The translations under genes and the position numbers were made by a program. The notes below the pieces were generated by a model. That model was not told the DNA's origin. It saw nothing but the letters and a program-made list of their open reading frames with translations, and made no database searches. Below, piece by piece: positions 1 through 10,322 of a stretch of 64,000 nt of DNA. The first letter of the stretch is position 1; every line of letters starts with the position of its first letter. Origin of the DNA: Pterois miles (lineage: Eukaryota; Chordata; Actinopteri; Perciformes; Scorpaenidae); the NCBI GenBank assembly GCA_947000775.1, contig CAMQGK010000552.1:3146501-3210500 (forward strand), written 5' to 3'.

Positions 1-1157
1 GACATGAAATACAAAAAAACATTGAAGATTAATGAGTTGAAGCATTGTTTTAAGTGGAATGATTATATTAGAGAGAGGCATGTGTGAGTGAAAACAGGTC
101 ATAAGAATACAACTTGTAAAAAGACATCTGGCATAACAATTTCAGATTGCTACGTGAATGTAATGTGATATAGTAAATTAGCAGCCGGCAGACTGGCGGT
201 ATGCATTTCTTCCACTGTACTGGTGTAGACAGACCAATGACTTATGCAATTCTAAATGTTATTAACTGGCGAGTGTGTTATGCAGCTTTCTGTCTTGACG
301 CTTACATTCCTCGAAGACCATGTGATATTGTCTTGTTTTTATTCTGTGTACTGCCACAGCAGTCGCAGCCTGTTCAGTTGAACTAATAGTAAATTAACTG
401 TTTTATAAATGTTGTCTCTCAACGGTCTCGCTTGTTCTTTGCACCTTCCAGTGGCTGAAAAGTGAATTTAACGTTTCTCCACAGTGTGGAAGTCACCTGT
501 GTCTAACTAGTTTCAAACAGCTGCGCAGGTTTCTAACAAATATTCTTTGTTTGAACCTGTCACCTGAGGCAATAAACTGACAGAGATAAAGCATGCTCCT
601 TTGAACTGTATTTTAGCCTTGTTAAATAATCTATGGTTCTTAACAGCAAGCCAAGATATGAGGAACTGAAGTTTATTTGAAAAGCTCAGAGAAACCTGGA
701 TACTGCGAACGTAATGCTACATTTTCAGATGAGACTGGATACTGTAATGAAAGTACAAGGGAAACCCTAGAATTTCAGTATCTTGAAAAATAAACAAAAA
801 CACAAGCATCACTAAAACAGAACTAACTGCTAATATAGGACATAATAAAATTTCCCTTTATCTGCGTCAGGCAGAGTCATATCTTCCATTATTGTGCAAG
901 CAATGAGTCTCATGTAGGGGTAATATTAATAATATGGGATGAGAAGGCTGAAAAGACAGAGTGATAATGACACAAATGTGCTAAAGTATTTATAAAACTT
1001 CTCATTTTTATCATGCTCAAATATTTTGATGCAAACATCACCTGTGCAACAAAACCTGTTCAATCTTCTGCGCTTCTGATAGTAAATGTCAGAAAGTTTG
1101 GGTATATTTGGTCACTGATTCGAAATAGTGTTTCCCTCAAAAAAAGACTAAGGTTGT
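1..1157. other. non-coding AT-rich sequence, nothing recognised
   Basis: Only short open frames, with no splice-bounded conserved peptide, RNA gene or clear repeat boundary visible. A 61-codon frame near 201-386 has no recognisable product. Confidence 0.6.
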
Positions 1158-1212
1158 AAGATAAGATAAGATAAGATGAACCTTTATTAATCCCCGGAGG
1201 GAAATTCGGGTT
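1155..1212 (-). mobile_element. LINE-type 3' tail with GATAA repeats
   Basis: Read on the minus strand it ends gaatttccctccgg..gattaataaagg followed by (TTATC)n. This is the 3' end of a fish non-LTR retrotransposon of the Rex/CR1-L2 type, including an AATAAA-like signal and short tandem tail. The body is truncated away. Exact clade not assigned. Confidence 0.6.
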
Positions 1213-1880
1213 TGTGTGTGTGTTTATGTACATGTTTATGTACGACAGGTGACTACAGTGAGGTGCAGTGGATCAAAGTCCTCTGGTTGAGTGGAGCGTC
1301 AGAGCTGTGAGGCGACTTAGCGTGATGCATCAGCTGATTAGGTAACACTGACTGCAGCAACGTCAGTTTTTATGATAAATCAAGAGAATTACAGTATTAA
1401 GCAGAACGGCCACTGTGGCAGATTGCATGATCAAAAGACCAAGAGTGAGATTATGTGTGTGTCACAGCCACAGACATGATGATGAGGGCATGTCTGGGGG
1501 CCCCACATCTGTAGACATTTTCCATCTGCCATTCTGACTCTGCCTGCCTTCAATTAACCCCTGACAAAAACCACAACTGGCTTTACTGGGAAACCAACCA
1601 AGCACAGGGAAAATATTGTTTCTAAAATATTCATAGCATTTCGTATAGAGTAACTTGATACATGGAATTACTCAGGATCAGGGCAATTCAGGAAGACCAT
1701 ACAAAATGTAGTTTAATGTACACTCGCTTCTATGGAAGCCAGTAGATTACAGTGATAACAATAATAAAAATAAAAATTTAAGTCCACAGTAGCAATTTTC
1801 CACATATTTATGTGTTACTTGAGTGAAAATGCAATAATCTTATTTACATTTCCATTTTCACATACTCATGTGGGCCTTCT
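1213..1880. other. non-coding sequence, nothing recognised
   Basis: No gene-like frame. The first part may still belong to the LINE-type fragment at 1155-1212, but I cannot support a limit. Confidence 0.5.
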
Positions 1881-2138
1881 ATGACCATATTAAAATGAAA
1901 ATAGAAAAGCTGTTTGACATTTAATTTCCAAAGTGGTATCCTGCTGTACAGTGGACAATATTTGATTTTTAAATGAAATTTGAAAAATAAAGTGCAATAT
2001 AAACAATGTATACTGATTTTCTATTTATGCAAGCTATATTTAAATCAAAATAAAATTTTAAATGCAATTTTCTTCTAAAATGAAAATGATATTTTTCATT
2101 TAATTTTCACTGTTGTACAGTGGACAAGGCTCAAATGT

Positions 2139-2580
2139 TAAAGGTCCAGTGTGTAGGATCTGATGGTATCTAGTGGTGAGATGAGAAGATTGTAACTAAC
2201 CGATGCCTCTCCTGTGGGCTAAGTTTGTTGGAGAGCTACAGTGGCCGACGCAAAGACGTGAATGGCTCTCTATAGAGCCATTTGGAGCAGAGCCAGTGCG
2301 TAGAGTGTGGGTGTACGTAATGAAGCAAGAGCGAGAGGGAGTGAGTAACGTTATCTACTCTGGCCCAAGCAGGAAAAGTTAATAGTTAATAGTAGTTGGT
2401 TTGTGGTCTGTGCTGGGCTACTGTTGAAACATTGCAGTGTCACATGGCTGTGGAGAGGACCTGCTCTCTATGTAAGATACTGTGTAATATACAGTAAACG
2501 GTAACGTAACAAAAACAATACACTAAATACACTCTTTGTACACTAAAGAAAGCATATTTATTAATATTATTTTCCATTTG
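2139..2580 (+). repeat. dispersed fish repeat beginning aaggtccagtgtgtaggat
   Basis: The start (aaggtccagtgtgtaggatc, then tatctagtggtgag) and the later part (aacgttatc, ggaaaagtta, ggtttgt..gtctgtgctgg) belong to a dispersed family I recognise from teleost genomes. A truncated relative lies at about 16255-16496, sharing the order from ggaaaagtta to aaagaaaacatactta. No frame. Confidence 0.6.
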
Positions 2581-2606
2581 CATTAAATTTTATATTTTTT
2601 TAAATA

Positions 2607-2611
<5 letters not shown>

Positions 2612-2682
<71 letters not shown>
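2612..2682 (+). repeat. poly(A) tract, about 70 bp
   Basis: Nearly pure A, interrupted once by a tat near 2645. It lies just after the repeat at 2139-2580 and could be a retrotransposition tail or a simple expansion. Confidence 0.9.
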
Positions 2683-2684
<2 letters not shown>

Positions 2685-3279
2685 AAATACGTAAAATGAA
2701 AATGGCATTTCATTTTCAAAGATTTATCCTAAGAGCTGTGTTAAGAACTGATAAGATGTGTTTAATGATTTCGTGGCAAAATGTTGAAATGTTACTTTAA
2801 TTATGCTGTTGATGCCACCATGGCGAACAGCTCTCAGTCAAATCTAGTCTAGTCAGTGGTACAAGACAATTTTTTGACCGGTGTGCCAAGTTTAGCACAG
2901 GGTGAGTCTTGTAACTTTATTTTTTGTTCTGAGTAAACATTTTGAATGGATTTATTTCACATCAGACTTATTGCCAATACACAGTCTGTTACAGGAGCAG
3001 TAATGTAATCCAAATTACCAGACAGAGAGATTGCAGCTACACTGATGTTCAAATGTCAAATCAGTTTTGATAATTAAAATGCAATACACCGTAATTTTCT
3101 ATTTGTGCAAGTATCTACAACAAAATTAAAATTGAAATACAATTTTATAGAAATTTGCTTTCATGTACATATTTGTATTGCGACTGAATACAAAGATAAT
3201 ATTAAAACTAATATTAATTGTTGACAATTTTATGTGTTCAGCTCTTTAAAGCTGACTTAAAGCTACTGCTCTGAGCTCC

Positions 3280-3362
3280 AGTCCAGGTGGTGGCAGTACT
3301 GCGCCAACAATTTAGTTTTCAAGTCGCCAGTGAAGACAGGAAGAGCAAAAGAAGAAGAAGAC
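3280..3362 (+). repeat. short dispersed repeat upstream of the promoter
   Basis: The segment (gtggtggcagtactgcgcca ... aagaagaagaag) resembles a dispersed fish sequence that ends in an AAG repeat. It sits directly upstream of the CpG-rich promoter. Recognition is from memory of the pattern only. Confidence 0.4.
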
Positions 3363-3482
3363 GGAACTAGTTTCTACAACACGTTTCCGGTCGGCGTTAT
3401 TTTGAGTGAGGACTCGCGGAAACCTTGTTAAGATTCGCGCTCTAACAACCATTAGCTTTTCGGCTTTAGCGTGAAAAGCACA
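3340..3482 (+). promoter_or_regulatory. srek1ip1: putative srek1ip1 promoter and 5' UTR
   Basis: This stretch has several CpGs (TCGGCG, ACTCGCGG, TTCGCGCT) in an otherwise CpG-poor region and no TATA box near the start. TTTCCGG at 3384-3390 is an ETS-type motif read on the minus strand, typical of TATA-less housekeeping promoters. In mammals this gene lies head-to-head with CWC27, but I found no CWC27-like start codon region on the minus strand here, so a shared promoter is not supported by what I can see. Confidence 0.55.
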
Positions 3483-3495
3483 ATGGCTGCCCCGG
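3483..3495 (+). CDS. srek1ip1: srek1ip1 coding exon 1 (13 nt coding)
   Basis: This exon encodes M-A-A-P and the first base of a Gly codon. The donor at 3496 is GTTGGT, weaker than consensus but with G at +5. It is the only GT close enough to give the expected MAxPG start of this family. The upstream part of the exon is 5' UTR, whose start I cannot place exactly. Confidence 0.85.
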
Positions 3496-6400
3496 GTTGG
3501 TTTTACATTTTATTAATGAATATTAGTTTATATTTTCAGCTTTATACGTTACGTAGTTTAACCTACTCTGGAAATCTAATAGCAGAGCAAAGATGTGGCT
3601 TAAAGTGGTGTTAGCATAACGCTAACGTCAACTTATAATACCATAAACATGCTAACGTTACCTTTAAACGTATCATCCACTTCACATCTAAAGTAGACTG
3701 TATTGTGTGCAACGGTATATCTTCATAAGTGTCTACATAGTGTTGTAATATAATATTAGATACACAGTTATGAACTAGCAGTAATTTAAGCTTTAGTTTG
3801 TTGTCGGTTGTTTCAATTGTTCAGTGTGCTCATAGGCTTGGTATTGGACATAGGTGTGTGCATGTATACAAACACTAAATCAGTGTTTCTTTTTATGTCC
3901 CAGGCCCTAACAAGGACAACATCAGAGCTGGGTGCAAGAAATGTGGATATCGTAAGTAAAGCATCACAAGTTAAAGGAGTTTTTTTGTATGTGTTGTTAT
4001 TAGTCTCTTCATGAACCAGGCTAAATGTGGGAGGCATCTCTTGTAAAGTTCCTGTGAGCTTTCAAGATGTTATTTTACGCTGAGCAATACTCACTGGACT
4101 CTGATTTACATCGATCAGCAATAACATTGGGTCAGCATTGGCACCCTGACTGGCTTGCTATGCAGCCCCATAGCGATGTACTCTGTGTTCTGATGCCTTT
4201 CTATCAGAGCCAGTATTAACTTTATCAGCAATTTGAGCTACAGTAGCTCTTCTGTTGGATTGGACAACGCGGGCCAGCCTTCGCTCCCTACGTGCATTAA
4301 TGAGCCATGGCCACCCATGACCCTGTCACTCAGTTCACTGGTTTTCCTTCCTTGGACCACTTCTGGTAGGTCCTGACCACTGCAGACCAGGAACATCCAG
4401 CAAGAGCTGCAGTTTTGGAGATGCTCTGACCCAGTCGTCTAGCTGTCACAATTTGGCCCTTGTCAAAGTTGCTCACATCCTTACGCTTGCACATTTTTTT
4501 CTGCCTCCAACACATCAACTTCCAGGACAAAATGTTCACTCACTGCCTAATATATCCCACCCACTGCCAGGTGCCATTGTAACAAAATAATCGATGTTCT
4601 TCACTTCACCTGCCAGCGGTCAAAATGTTATGGTTGATTGGTATATTTTCTTATAGCAGCTGGAAGGGTTATAATTCTAATATCTAAGCAATAAAAGTGT
4701 CCTGCTTTTCCATGGTTGTTCATCTGTTCTCTTTTGGGCATGCTTTTTTTTTTTTTTTTTTTCAGCCGGCCACTTGACCTTTGAGTGCCGAAACTTTGTC
4801 CGAGTTGACCCACAGAAAGACATCGTTCTGGATGTAAGTAGCACCAGTAGTGAGGAAAGTGAAGACGACATACCTGCAGCTCAGCGCAATGAGAAGCTGG
4901 GGCGAAGTAGAGGTAATAATTATGATCCTCTTAAGCATTTTGTTTTTTATTTTTCTACAGTCACTAATATAACAGATAAAGACAATATGATGATGATGAG
5001 GAAAATGTGAATTTGAAAAAAACGAGAGAAAAATTTGGAGAATAGTAAAAACATAACACAGGGAACTGATCTACAGAATCACTAAGCCGTTTTAATTATA
5101 GGTGATAATGAAGATTGGGCGATAAAGCCATTAGAAAACTTCATATGTCCGTACTCAAAAGTCATGTTACTTGATGTTAATAAACTCCATAAACACAAAA
5201 GTTTGCCAACCAATGGTTGGGTGGACAGTGTTTTCCTTAGAGATGTTCCATTACAATTTTTCCTTCCTTTGATTCTGATACCTGAACCTTCGGTATTAGC
5301 AGAGTACCGATCCGATACAAGTGTGATAAAAACAATGTATAATTATTAGCATTATTATTGTTATTTAACAGCTGTTTACTACTGACAGTGTATGGACGAT
5401 GTATGATATGTATAATGTATGATATATATGATTACTGTCTTAGTTGTATGGTCTGGCTTCGGGATGCTAATTTTGAAAAACAATTTAAATCAAAAACCGA
5501 CCCTCGTTAACCGATTGTTAACCGTTAACTGACAAGATTAGAGCCTCACATGCAGCATGTGCCAGCTGCAGTGTATGAGCACAACAGACAACGGATTTCA
5601 CTCGTCCGGGAGCGTTACTGTAGCAGCCACAGTGCTGCGTGTAGTGTTGTGACCATGCACCCTCTTTCTCCACGGTACATTTAGTTTAGTTCAGCAGGTT
5701 GTCAGCTGTGTGTCTGCCCGGTGTAACTTTAGCAAGTGTCCGAAAACCATGTGTATGTTTGTGCTACATTAGCAGCTGTAGCGCCGCTGCTGGCTTAGTG
5801 CTCCCTGTAGTCACACACACATATTCTCTGTCAGTGCAGCGTAAATTTAGCGAGTTTCGGACAGGCCGTGTGTGTGTGGCGGCGGTAAGTGTGGGTTTGT
5901 CTTGGCCTTATAGCTGTAACGTAGCTGTAGCAGTGTGTGTACACTTTATTTGTTGGTGAATAAATGCTACAACTCCTCCACTCAAGTGAGCTTGAGAAAC
6001 TGGAGCCAACTTCCTGTATCTTGCAACTATCTTTTAAGGTGGAGCCGCTTTTTTCCTTTAAGTGACAAGCTGCTCTCCTGGGTTTAGCTCAGCTTTTTAA
6101 TTAACCATCAATATTTCTGTTCACCGTTTCAGTGATAGCGTTAATCTGTAAAAATTCTTAATGTTGGCTAACGGTTAATTATTAACATCCCTGGTCTAGC
6201 TCAGGTTAAACCTTTTGTAAAACATTACATACATACAACATACATTTTCCGGTTAAACAAGTTGACTTGTTTTTCTGGGTTGATAAATTATGGTATCGAA
6301 TCGGCGCTACACTGGCATACTTGCTAATACCTGATCCTGAATTTTGGGTAGTGTCGGACGCATTTCTAATACTGGTGTCGGTATCGGAACAGCTCTACTT

Positions 6401-7169
6401 TTCTTTTAACACAGCCTTTGCCATCAAGGCTAAACTGGGTCTTGTGCTGTGTGTCCTTAAAAGACAAGGTAAATTCTGACGAACTCTTCAGATAGATTTT
6501 GGTGACTGCGCATAGATGAGTGGCAGCAGTAGCTACAGTTCCAGTGAAAAGTGCTTTGACTAATCCATCTACAAATCTGTGTAGGTTCCCATGAGGATGA
6601 CAAAGATGGTAGAAAAGGGAGACACAAACAGAAAAAGAGCACTGAGAGAAAGTCAAGAAAGAGGTAACTTGTTCTGTTCTTCAGTCCACACTGACCTTAA
6701 ACATCATTGTTTTATGGTTTGTTGTTTAATGTGAGGCTGGTATCACTCCAATAGTGTTTCTCTTCATTGATGTTTTTTTTATCTTTTCTGGTGAAGAGGT
6801 GCATAATTCAGTGAAATCCGATACCAGTAAAATAAAACCGTGTTCAGAAATCTGAGATGTGTTTGTCTTTTACACATTTGTGACCTTTCAGCATTTTCAT
6901 TGTTTTTTTTTTTTTTTTTTTAAATTCCTCTCTCCAGATCAAACTCATCGAGTGATGATGCTACGAAGAAGAAAAAGAAACGCAGTAGGTCCTACTCCTC
7001 GTCTGAAGAAGAGAAGCGGAAGAAAAAGACAGCCAAAAGCCAGAAGAAGAAAAGCAAGAAGAACAAACACGGGAAGCATCAGAAGAAGAGACAGAACAAG
7101 AGGAAACAAGAATCATCTTCCTCTTCGTCGTCTTCTTCCAGCTCCAGTGAATCCTCGGACAGTGACTGA
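3483..7169 (+). CDS. srek1ip1: SREK1-interacting protein 1, five coding exons
   Basis: Coding exons are 3483-3495, 3904-3951, 4766-4912, 6585-6663 and 6938-7169. They total 519 nt, keep frame across all four GT-AG junctions, and encode 172 residues plus stop at 7167-7169. Residues 15-28 form a CCHC zinc knuckle (C15, C18, H23, C28; spacing C-x2-C-x4-H-x4-C). It is followed by RVDPQKDIVLDVSSTSSEES, nearly the same as I recall for vertebrate SREK1IP1. The C-terminal half is rich in Lys/Arg with KKRSRSYSSSEEE and a run of 12 Ser before an acidic end. The family (about 155 residues in human) is nuclear and binds the splicing regulator SREK1, so a role in splicing control is inferred. The fish protein is slightly longer, mainly in the basic/serine tail. 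The start has A at -3 and G at +4. The exon structure is my own prediction without transcript data; identity is close to certain. Confidence 0.95.
3904..3951 (+). CDS. srek1ip1: srek1ip1 coding exon 2
   Basis: A 48-nt exon after a pyrimidine-rich tract ending in CAG, followed by a consensus GTAAGT donor. It encodes PNKDNIRAGCKKCGY, which holds the first two Cys of the zinc knuckle. The exon 2/3 junction splits the Pro codon after GY, so the zinc knuckle is divided between two exons. Confidence 0.93.
4109..4641 (-). mobile_element. Tc1-like DNA transposon, internally deleted, in srek1ip1 intron 2
   Basis: Reading the minus strand from 4641, the end ccaatcaaccataacatt starts a typical fish Tc1-like terminal repeat. 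The other end (atcagcaataacatt from 4114) matches it in 13 of 15 bases. Both sides are flanked by TA (4107-4108 and 4642-4643), the Tc1/mariner target. Inside, 4330-4539 translates to the transposase N-terminus with a helix-turn-helix (GQIVTARRLGQSISKTAALA), and 4130-4320 holds decayed remains of the next DNA-binding region. The DDE catalytic part is missing: about 530 bp remain, against well over 1 kb for a full element. It is inactive and antisense to the host gene. Confidence 0.88.
4330..4539 (-). pseudogene. Tc1-like transposase N-terminal fragment
   Basis: About 69 codons, with residues such as KRKDVSNFDKGQIVTARRLG and SISKTAALAGCSWSAVVRTY matching the paired-type helix-turn-helix of fish Tc1 transposases. 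The frame stops before the second helix-turn-helix, and no DDE motif follows. It is a remnant with no expected activity. Confidence 0.8.
4766..4912 (+). CDS. srek1ip1: srek1ip1 coding exon 3
   Basis: The exon starts after a run of about 20 T and TTCAG. It encodes GHLTFECRNF (last two zinc ligands, His and Cys), then the conserved RVDPQKDIVLDVSSTSSEES and a more variable acidic stretch. The donor chosen is GTAATA at 4913, which keeps frame with exon 4. A perfect GTAAGT lies inside the exon at 4834-4839; using it would break the frame, so I treat it as silent or minor. Confidence 0.93.
5239..6394. repeat. composite repeat with inverted ends filling srek1ip1 intron 3
   Basis: The left end (agagatgttcc, then gatacctgaaccttcggtat) and the right end (gtgtcggtatcggaacagctct) are imperfect inverted copies. 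Inside, a second inverted pair is visible: gttaaccgattgttaaccg near 5507 and taacggttaattattaacat near 6170. This suggests one element inserted in another. The internal part 5920-6165 is also present at about 42945-43265. No transposase frame is visible. Boundaries are approximate. Confidence 0.55.
6585..6663 (+). CDS. srek1ip1: srek1ip1 coding exon 4
   Basis: A 79-nt exon between an AG at 6583-6584 (ctgtgtag) and a GTAACT donor. It encodes about 26 mostly charged residues (HEDDKDGRKGRHKQKKSTER). The sequence is low-complexity basic and could not be recognised alone; it is accepted because it is open and supplies exactly the phase needed between exons 3 and 5. Confidence 0.85.
6938..7169 (+). 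CDS. srek1ip1: srek1ip1 coding exon 5 (terminal)
   Basis: The acceptor is a long T tract ending CTCTCCAG. The exon encodes residues 96-172: a basic block, the motif KKRSRSYSSSEEE (human counterpart has RKRSYSSSS), a Lys-rich segment, twelve consecutive Ser (residues 155-166), and ESSDSD before TGA. An overlapping frame (6859-7290) is longer but would read through the intron and has no family resemblance. Confidence 0.94.
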
Positions 7170-8035
7170 GACAGCTGAACTGTGTAGTGTCTGGAGGTCC
7201 AACATATTTATTCTCCAGTCCATGATAAATGTGTTCTGCCAACCTCATCTTGTTCCATATAAATGTCCATTTACTGAGACATGGATTTAAAAGATTACTT
7301 AGTGCAAAAACACTGTCATATCAATGAAAAAAAACTGTATTTAGAGCAGTCTGAAGTATTTTTGGAAAACTTACAAAGCCAGGGAACATGTCTCATGATA
7401 TCTGTTGTTTCTTTGTCCTTCCAGACCCTCTGGCATTTCACATTTGACAGTGTTTGTTACGCGCAGAGGAACCTTTAAGCGACACACAGCAGTCTTTTGT
7501 CATATGTATTATTGTACATCATTGTGAGGTTTTCAAGTCCAATCACGAAATGTAATTCAGGGAAAAAATGGATATCTTTAGTAATACATTTGTGGATACT
7601 GTTCTTTTTTCGTTTTTTTATATACACATTGTTGCTTCAATACTTTGAAATTGTACCAACAAATATTTTAAAAGTAAAATGGGAATGCCAAACCTGATTC
7701 GAATAGCTAAATGTAATATTGACTAATGCTCAATAATCATTAGTCAGCAGCAGTAGAACCTCTGCTGTTTTGGTCTTCTTTTAGTTTCATTGTTTTACTG
7801 TTTATACTGTACTTTTGCTGGGATGGCTTTATGGTCCAAACAAAGAATGGCTGTTGTCATTTAACCAGTACATCCAATCTGGACATTTCAAGGGTTTATT
7901 CCAAAAACAATGATCTGTGTAAACTGTTATTACTTATTAACTTTTCATACAGCTTTGTTTATTTCCATTGCTTCAGTCTGTCTTTTCCCTCCTCATTAAG
8001 TTCTTTTATTTTAATAAAATATATATTTTTATCTA
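7170..8035 (+). other. srek1ip1: srek1ip1 3' UTR with poly(A) signal
   Basis: After the stop codon there are about 840 bases with no gene-like frame, then AATAAA at 8013-8018, followed about 30 bases later by a T-rich run (8048-8060) that could serve as the downstream element. I saw no earlier AATAAA after the stop. The transcript end is inferred. Confidence 0.6.
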
Positions 8036-8180
8036 TTGCCTCAGTAGTTTTTTTTTTTAATTTTGGAAATCATGCATACTGTAATAACTTAAATACAACG
8101 CATGACACTATGAAATAGTCAAATGTCATGTTGGACCTGCTGAAGTCCCACGTGGTAATGGAAAGGATGAAATGTTATTT

Positions 8181-8194
8181 CCAGTAGAGGGCAG
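8181..8194 (+). promoter_or_regulatory. CTCF-like motif
   Basis: CCAGTAGAGGGCAG fits the vertebrate CTCF core CCASYAGRKGGCRS at all 14 positions. It lies about 150 bp beyond the inferred end of srek1ip1. A motif match alone does not show binding. Confidence 0.45.
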
Positions 8195-8196
8195 CA

Positions 8197-10117
8197 ACAT
8201 ACCTTAAATGTGGGATGGACAATGATCTTATAACATTTAAAAGGATTACAGATGACAGAAATGTGTGGCTGCAACAAATATACATCAGAAAACATTCAGT
8301 CTGTATGTATCAAGCGTCAAACACTGGAAAATCAAAAGTGATGTGCATCCTAAGCAAGCGTTTCAGCATTTTGTACCAAAATACTTCAGTCATTCAGTGG
8401 TTTATGCCACGTATCAAGAATAGAATATTGTGTTAATTCTTGATATTTGTGGTTACAGTCTCGGTTTAATACTCTTGAGGTGTGATGCACAGTAACAAGC
8501 CACTTTACTGTCCTGTATAAATCATTAGATGTAGTTGTGTAGAGGTCATGGGTTCGACACTGTATGGAAGAAGATTAATTGTACAAACATCACGTAGGTG
8601 TGAGGCAATCACAACAGTGATCTGAGTGAACAATGTATTTTTATTGACTATGTTTCAGATAAACAGATAAAAACATAATGTTAATGTAAGCCTGTAAGTT
8701 TGTATTTAAATTGTAATCTGACAGACCAATGATTTGACAAAACCTGTCTGGACTGGACAGTATCTGGACAGTAGCTACAGTTACGCCACCTAGTGGTCAT
8801 GGTGTGAACACTCAGAGACTGAACTGAATCCACTAAAGCTGCTGCCTTCATCTTTACTGATAATGTGTAATGGAGGAAAACAAACAGACATAACTTCCTG
8901 ACACTTGTTTGATTTGCCAAATAATCATGAATAGACAGAAGCTGCTGAGCAACAATACTCTTTGGCTCGACTCCTCAGTGGCAGAGGCGCCTGTCAAACA
9001 TCAATCTCACTTGCTACAGTTAATGTTCGGGGGCGAATTTGATAAAGTCACGTATACCACGTCCTCATGAGGAGGACCAATCCCTGTGCACATACTAGCA
9101 CGCAAACACATATACCGTATGTGCATAAAAACACATGAATGTATGCACACACAGATGCATGCATAAACATCAAAAAACACAAATTGTGGATTCACAACAG
9201 TGTCCACACATGTCATAAACATCCGTTTAAATTAATTGAAAGGGTTATTGAATCCACCATGTACACACACTGTTTTCAGTGTCAGTGGCAGAGCAGCTCA
9301 GGGTGGACCATGGGAAGCTGGGTCTGAACCACCTCCTCTGGGGGCCCTGTGCTGTTTGTGGCCCTGATATGCAGCTATGGGCTGAGGCACCATGGTGACC
9401 CACAGGCAGGTGCAGCAAACCATTATGAAGCATCAAATTACATGAATTATTGCTTATATCCCACTATCTCCGGGCTGTCAGTATCACTCTCCGCTGAGAT
9501 ATGAAACTGCAAAAGGAGCCACAGAGCCTTACATTACAAACCAAGGATCTTTGGGAGCCCTTGTGTTTTATTCGATTTGGGCTGTGTGACAGATGTTTAT
9601 AATAGCGCCATTAATTTCACTTTGCCTTGGGGAAGGGGATATCTTTTTAAACATCTGCAACATCCTGACAGCTACATGCATGGCTGCTGATCAGAGCCCG
9701 GTGTTATGACAGGACATATCCATATCCTCCTTTATCTTTTCGAGGTCTAGAGGGCAGATTCATCAAATTCGTAAAAGAAACGTCAACATTCAGCAGCTCC
9801 TGACAGCAAGCGGAGACAGTCAAGTAATAGTCCATAAATATTCTGGGAAATAGGAATGCGCGATGTCTGATTCCTGTGGCAGATGATGAAATTAAGTTCA
9901 CACCTTGAGCCCATGTCCTCACACAAAATCTGCACAGGAAATTGTTTGTTTGGAGAGGATCTCATTGGGTAGCAAAAGCAACACTCACCCACACTGTAGC
10001 TGAATAAAGAACAGAGTATCTATAATGTACACCAGGTCCAGCAAGACGAGTCACTTTTATGTTCTTTATATCTTATATACCTAGTAGCTCGAGACAGTAC
10101 GAGACAGATAATCTGGA
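8197..10117. other. non-coding sequence downstream of srek1ip1
   Basis: Apart from the minus-strand CTCF-like motif I see no gene, RNA or bounded repeat. Short frames (for example 9007-9222 and 9704-9922) have no recognisable product. Confidence 0.55.
8783..8796 (-). promoter_or_regulatory. CTCF-like motif, opposite orientation
   Basis: On the minus strand CCACTAGGTGGCGT fits the CTCF core at 13 of 14 positions. With the + strand motif at 8181 it forms a pair facing inward, about 600 bp apart. Confidence 0.4.
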
Positions 10118-10230
10118 AAAAAAAAAAAAAAATCATGTCCCCCTGTGTCCTCCGGTGCTCTTAATAGCATCTGCAAGATTTCACAGACCTGAGAGCCGAG
10201 CTGGAGTCAACAGTCCGCCACATGCGTCCA
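10118..10230 (+). repeat. fragment of the foldback repeat family
   Basis: Contains catctgcaagatttcacaga and agagccgagctggagt, matching the arm of the element at 10323-10668 and, inverted, that at 51024-51772. Truncated on both sides and preceded by an A-run at 10118-10132. Confidence 0.65.
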
Positions 10231-10322
10231 ATTTATAATCAAGAGGTTTATCATTAGATTCATAATTCAGCACACTGGTGTAAAAGCAGTGTGGATGGGT
10301 AAAAACGTTTGGTGCATCTGGA

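Larger units (their letters stand above)
1890..3180. repeat. AT-rich repeat split by a younger insertion
   Basis: tgtacagtggacaa occurs at about 1946 and again at about 2113. The stretch around gattttctatttatgcaag (2015) is repeated at about 3092 (aattttctatttgtgcaag). The middle holds a different repeat (2139-2580) and a long A-run. The simplest reading is an old AT-rich element interrupted by a later insertion. No coding content. Confidence 0.5.

Noticed and set aside
1155..1190. CRISPR-like or tandem array from GATAA units
   Set aside because: Units are 5 bp without spacers and form the tail of a LINE-type element; the window is vertebrate nuclear DNA.
3200..3482. Head-to-head cwc27 first exon on the minus strand
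   Set aside because: Expected from mammalian gene order, but no matching start region could be found.
6859..7290. 143-codon + strand frame over the last srek1ip1 exon
   Set aside because: It reads the exon in the wrong frame and begins in the intron; the Arg/Lys richness is an echo of the true basic tail.
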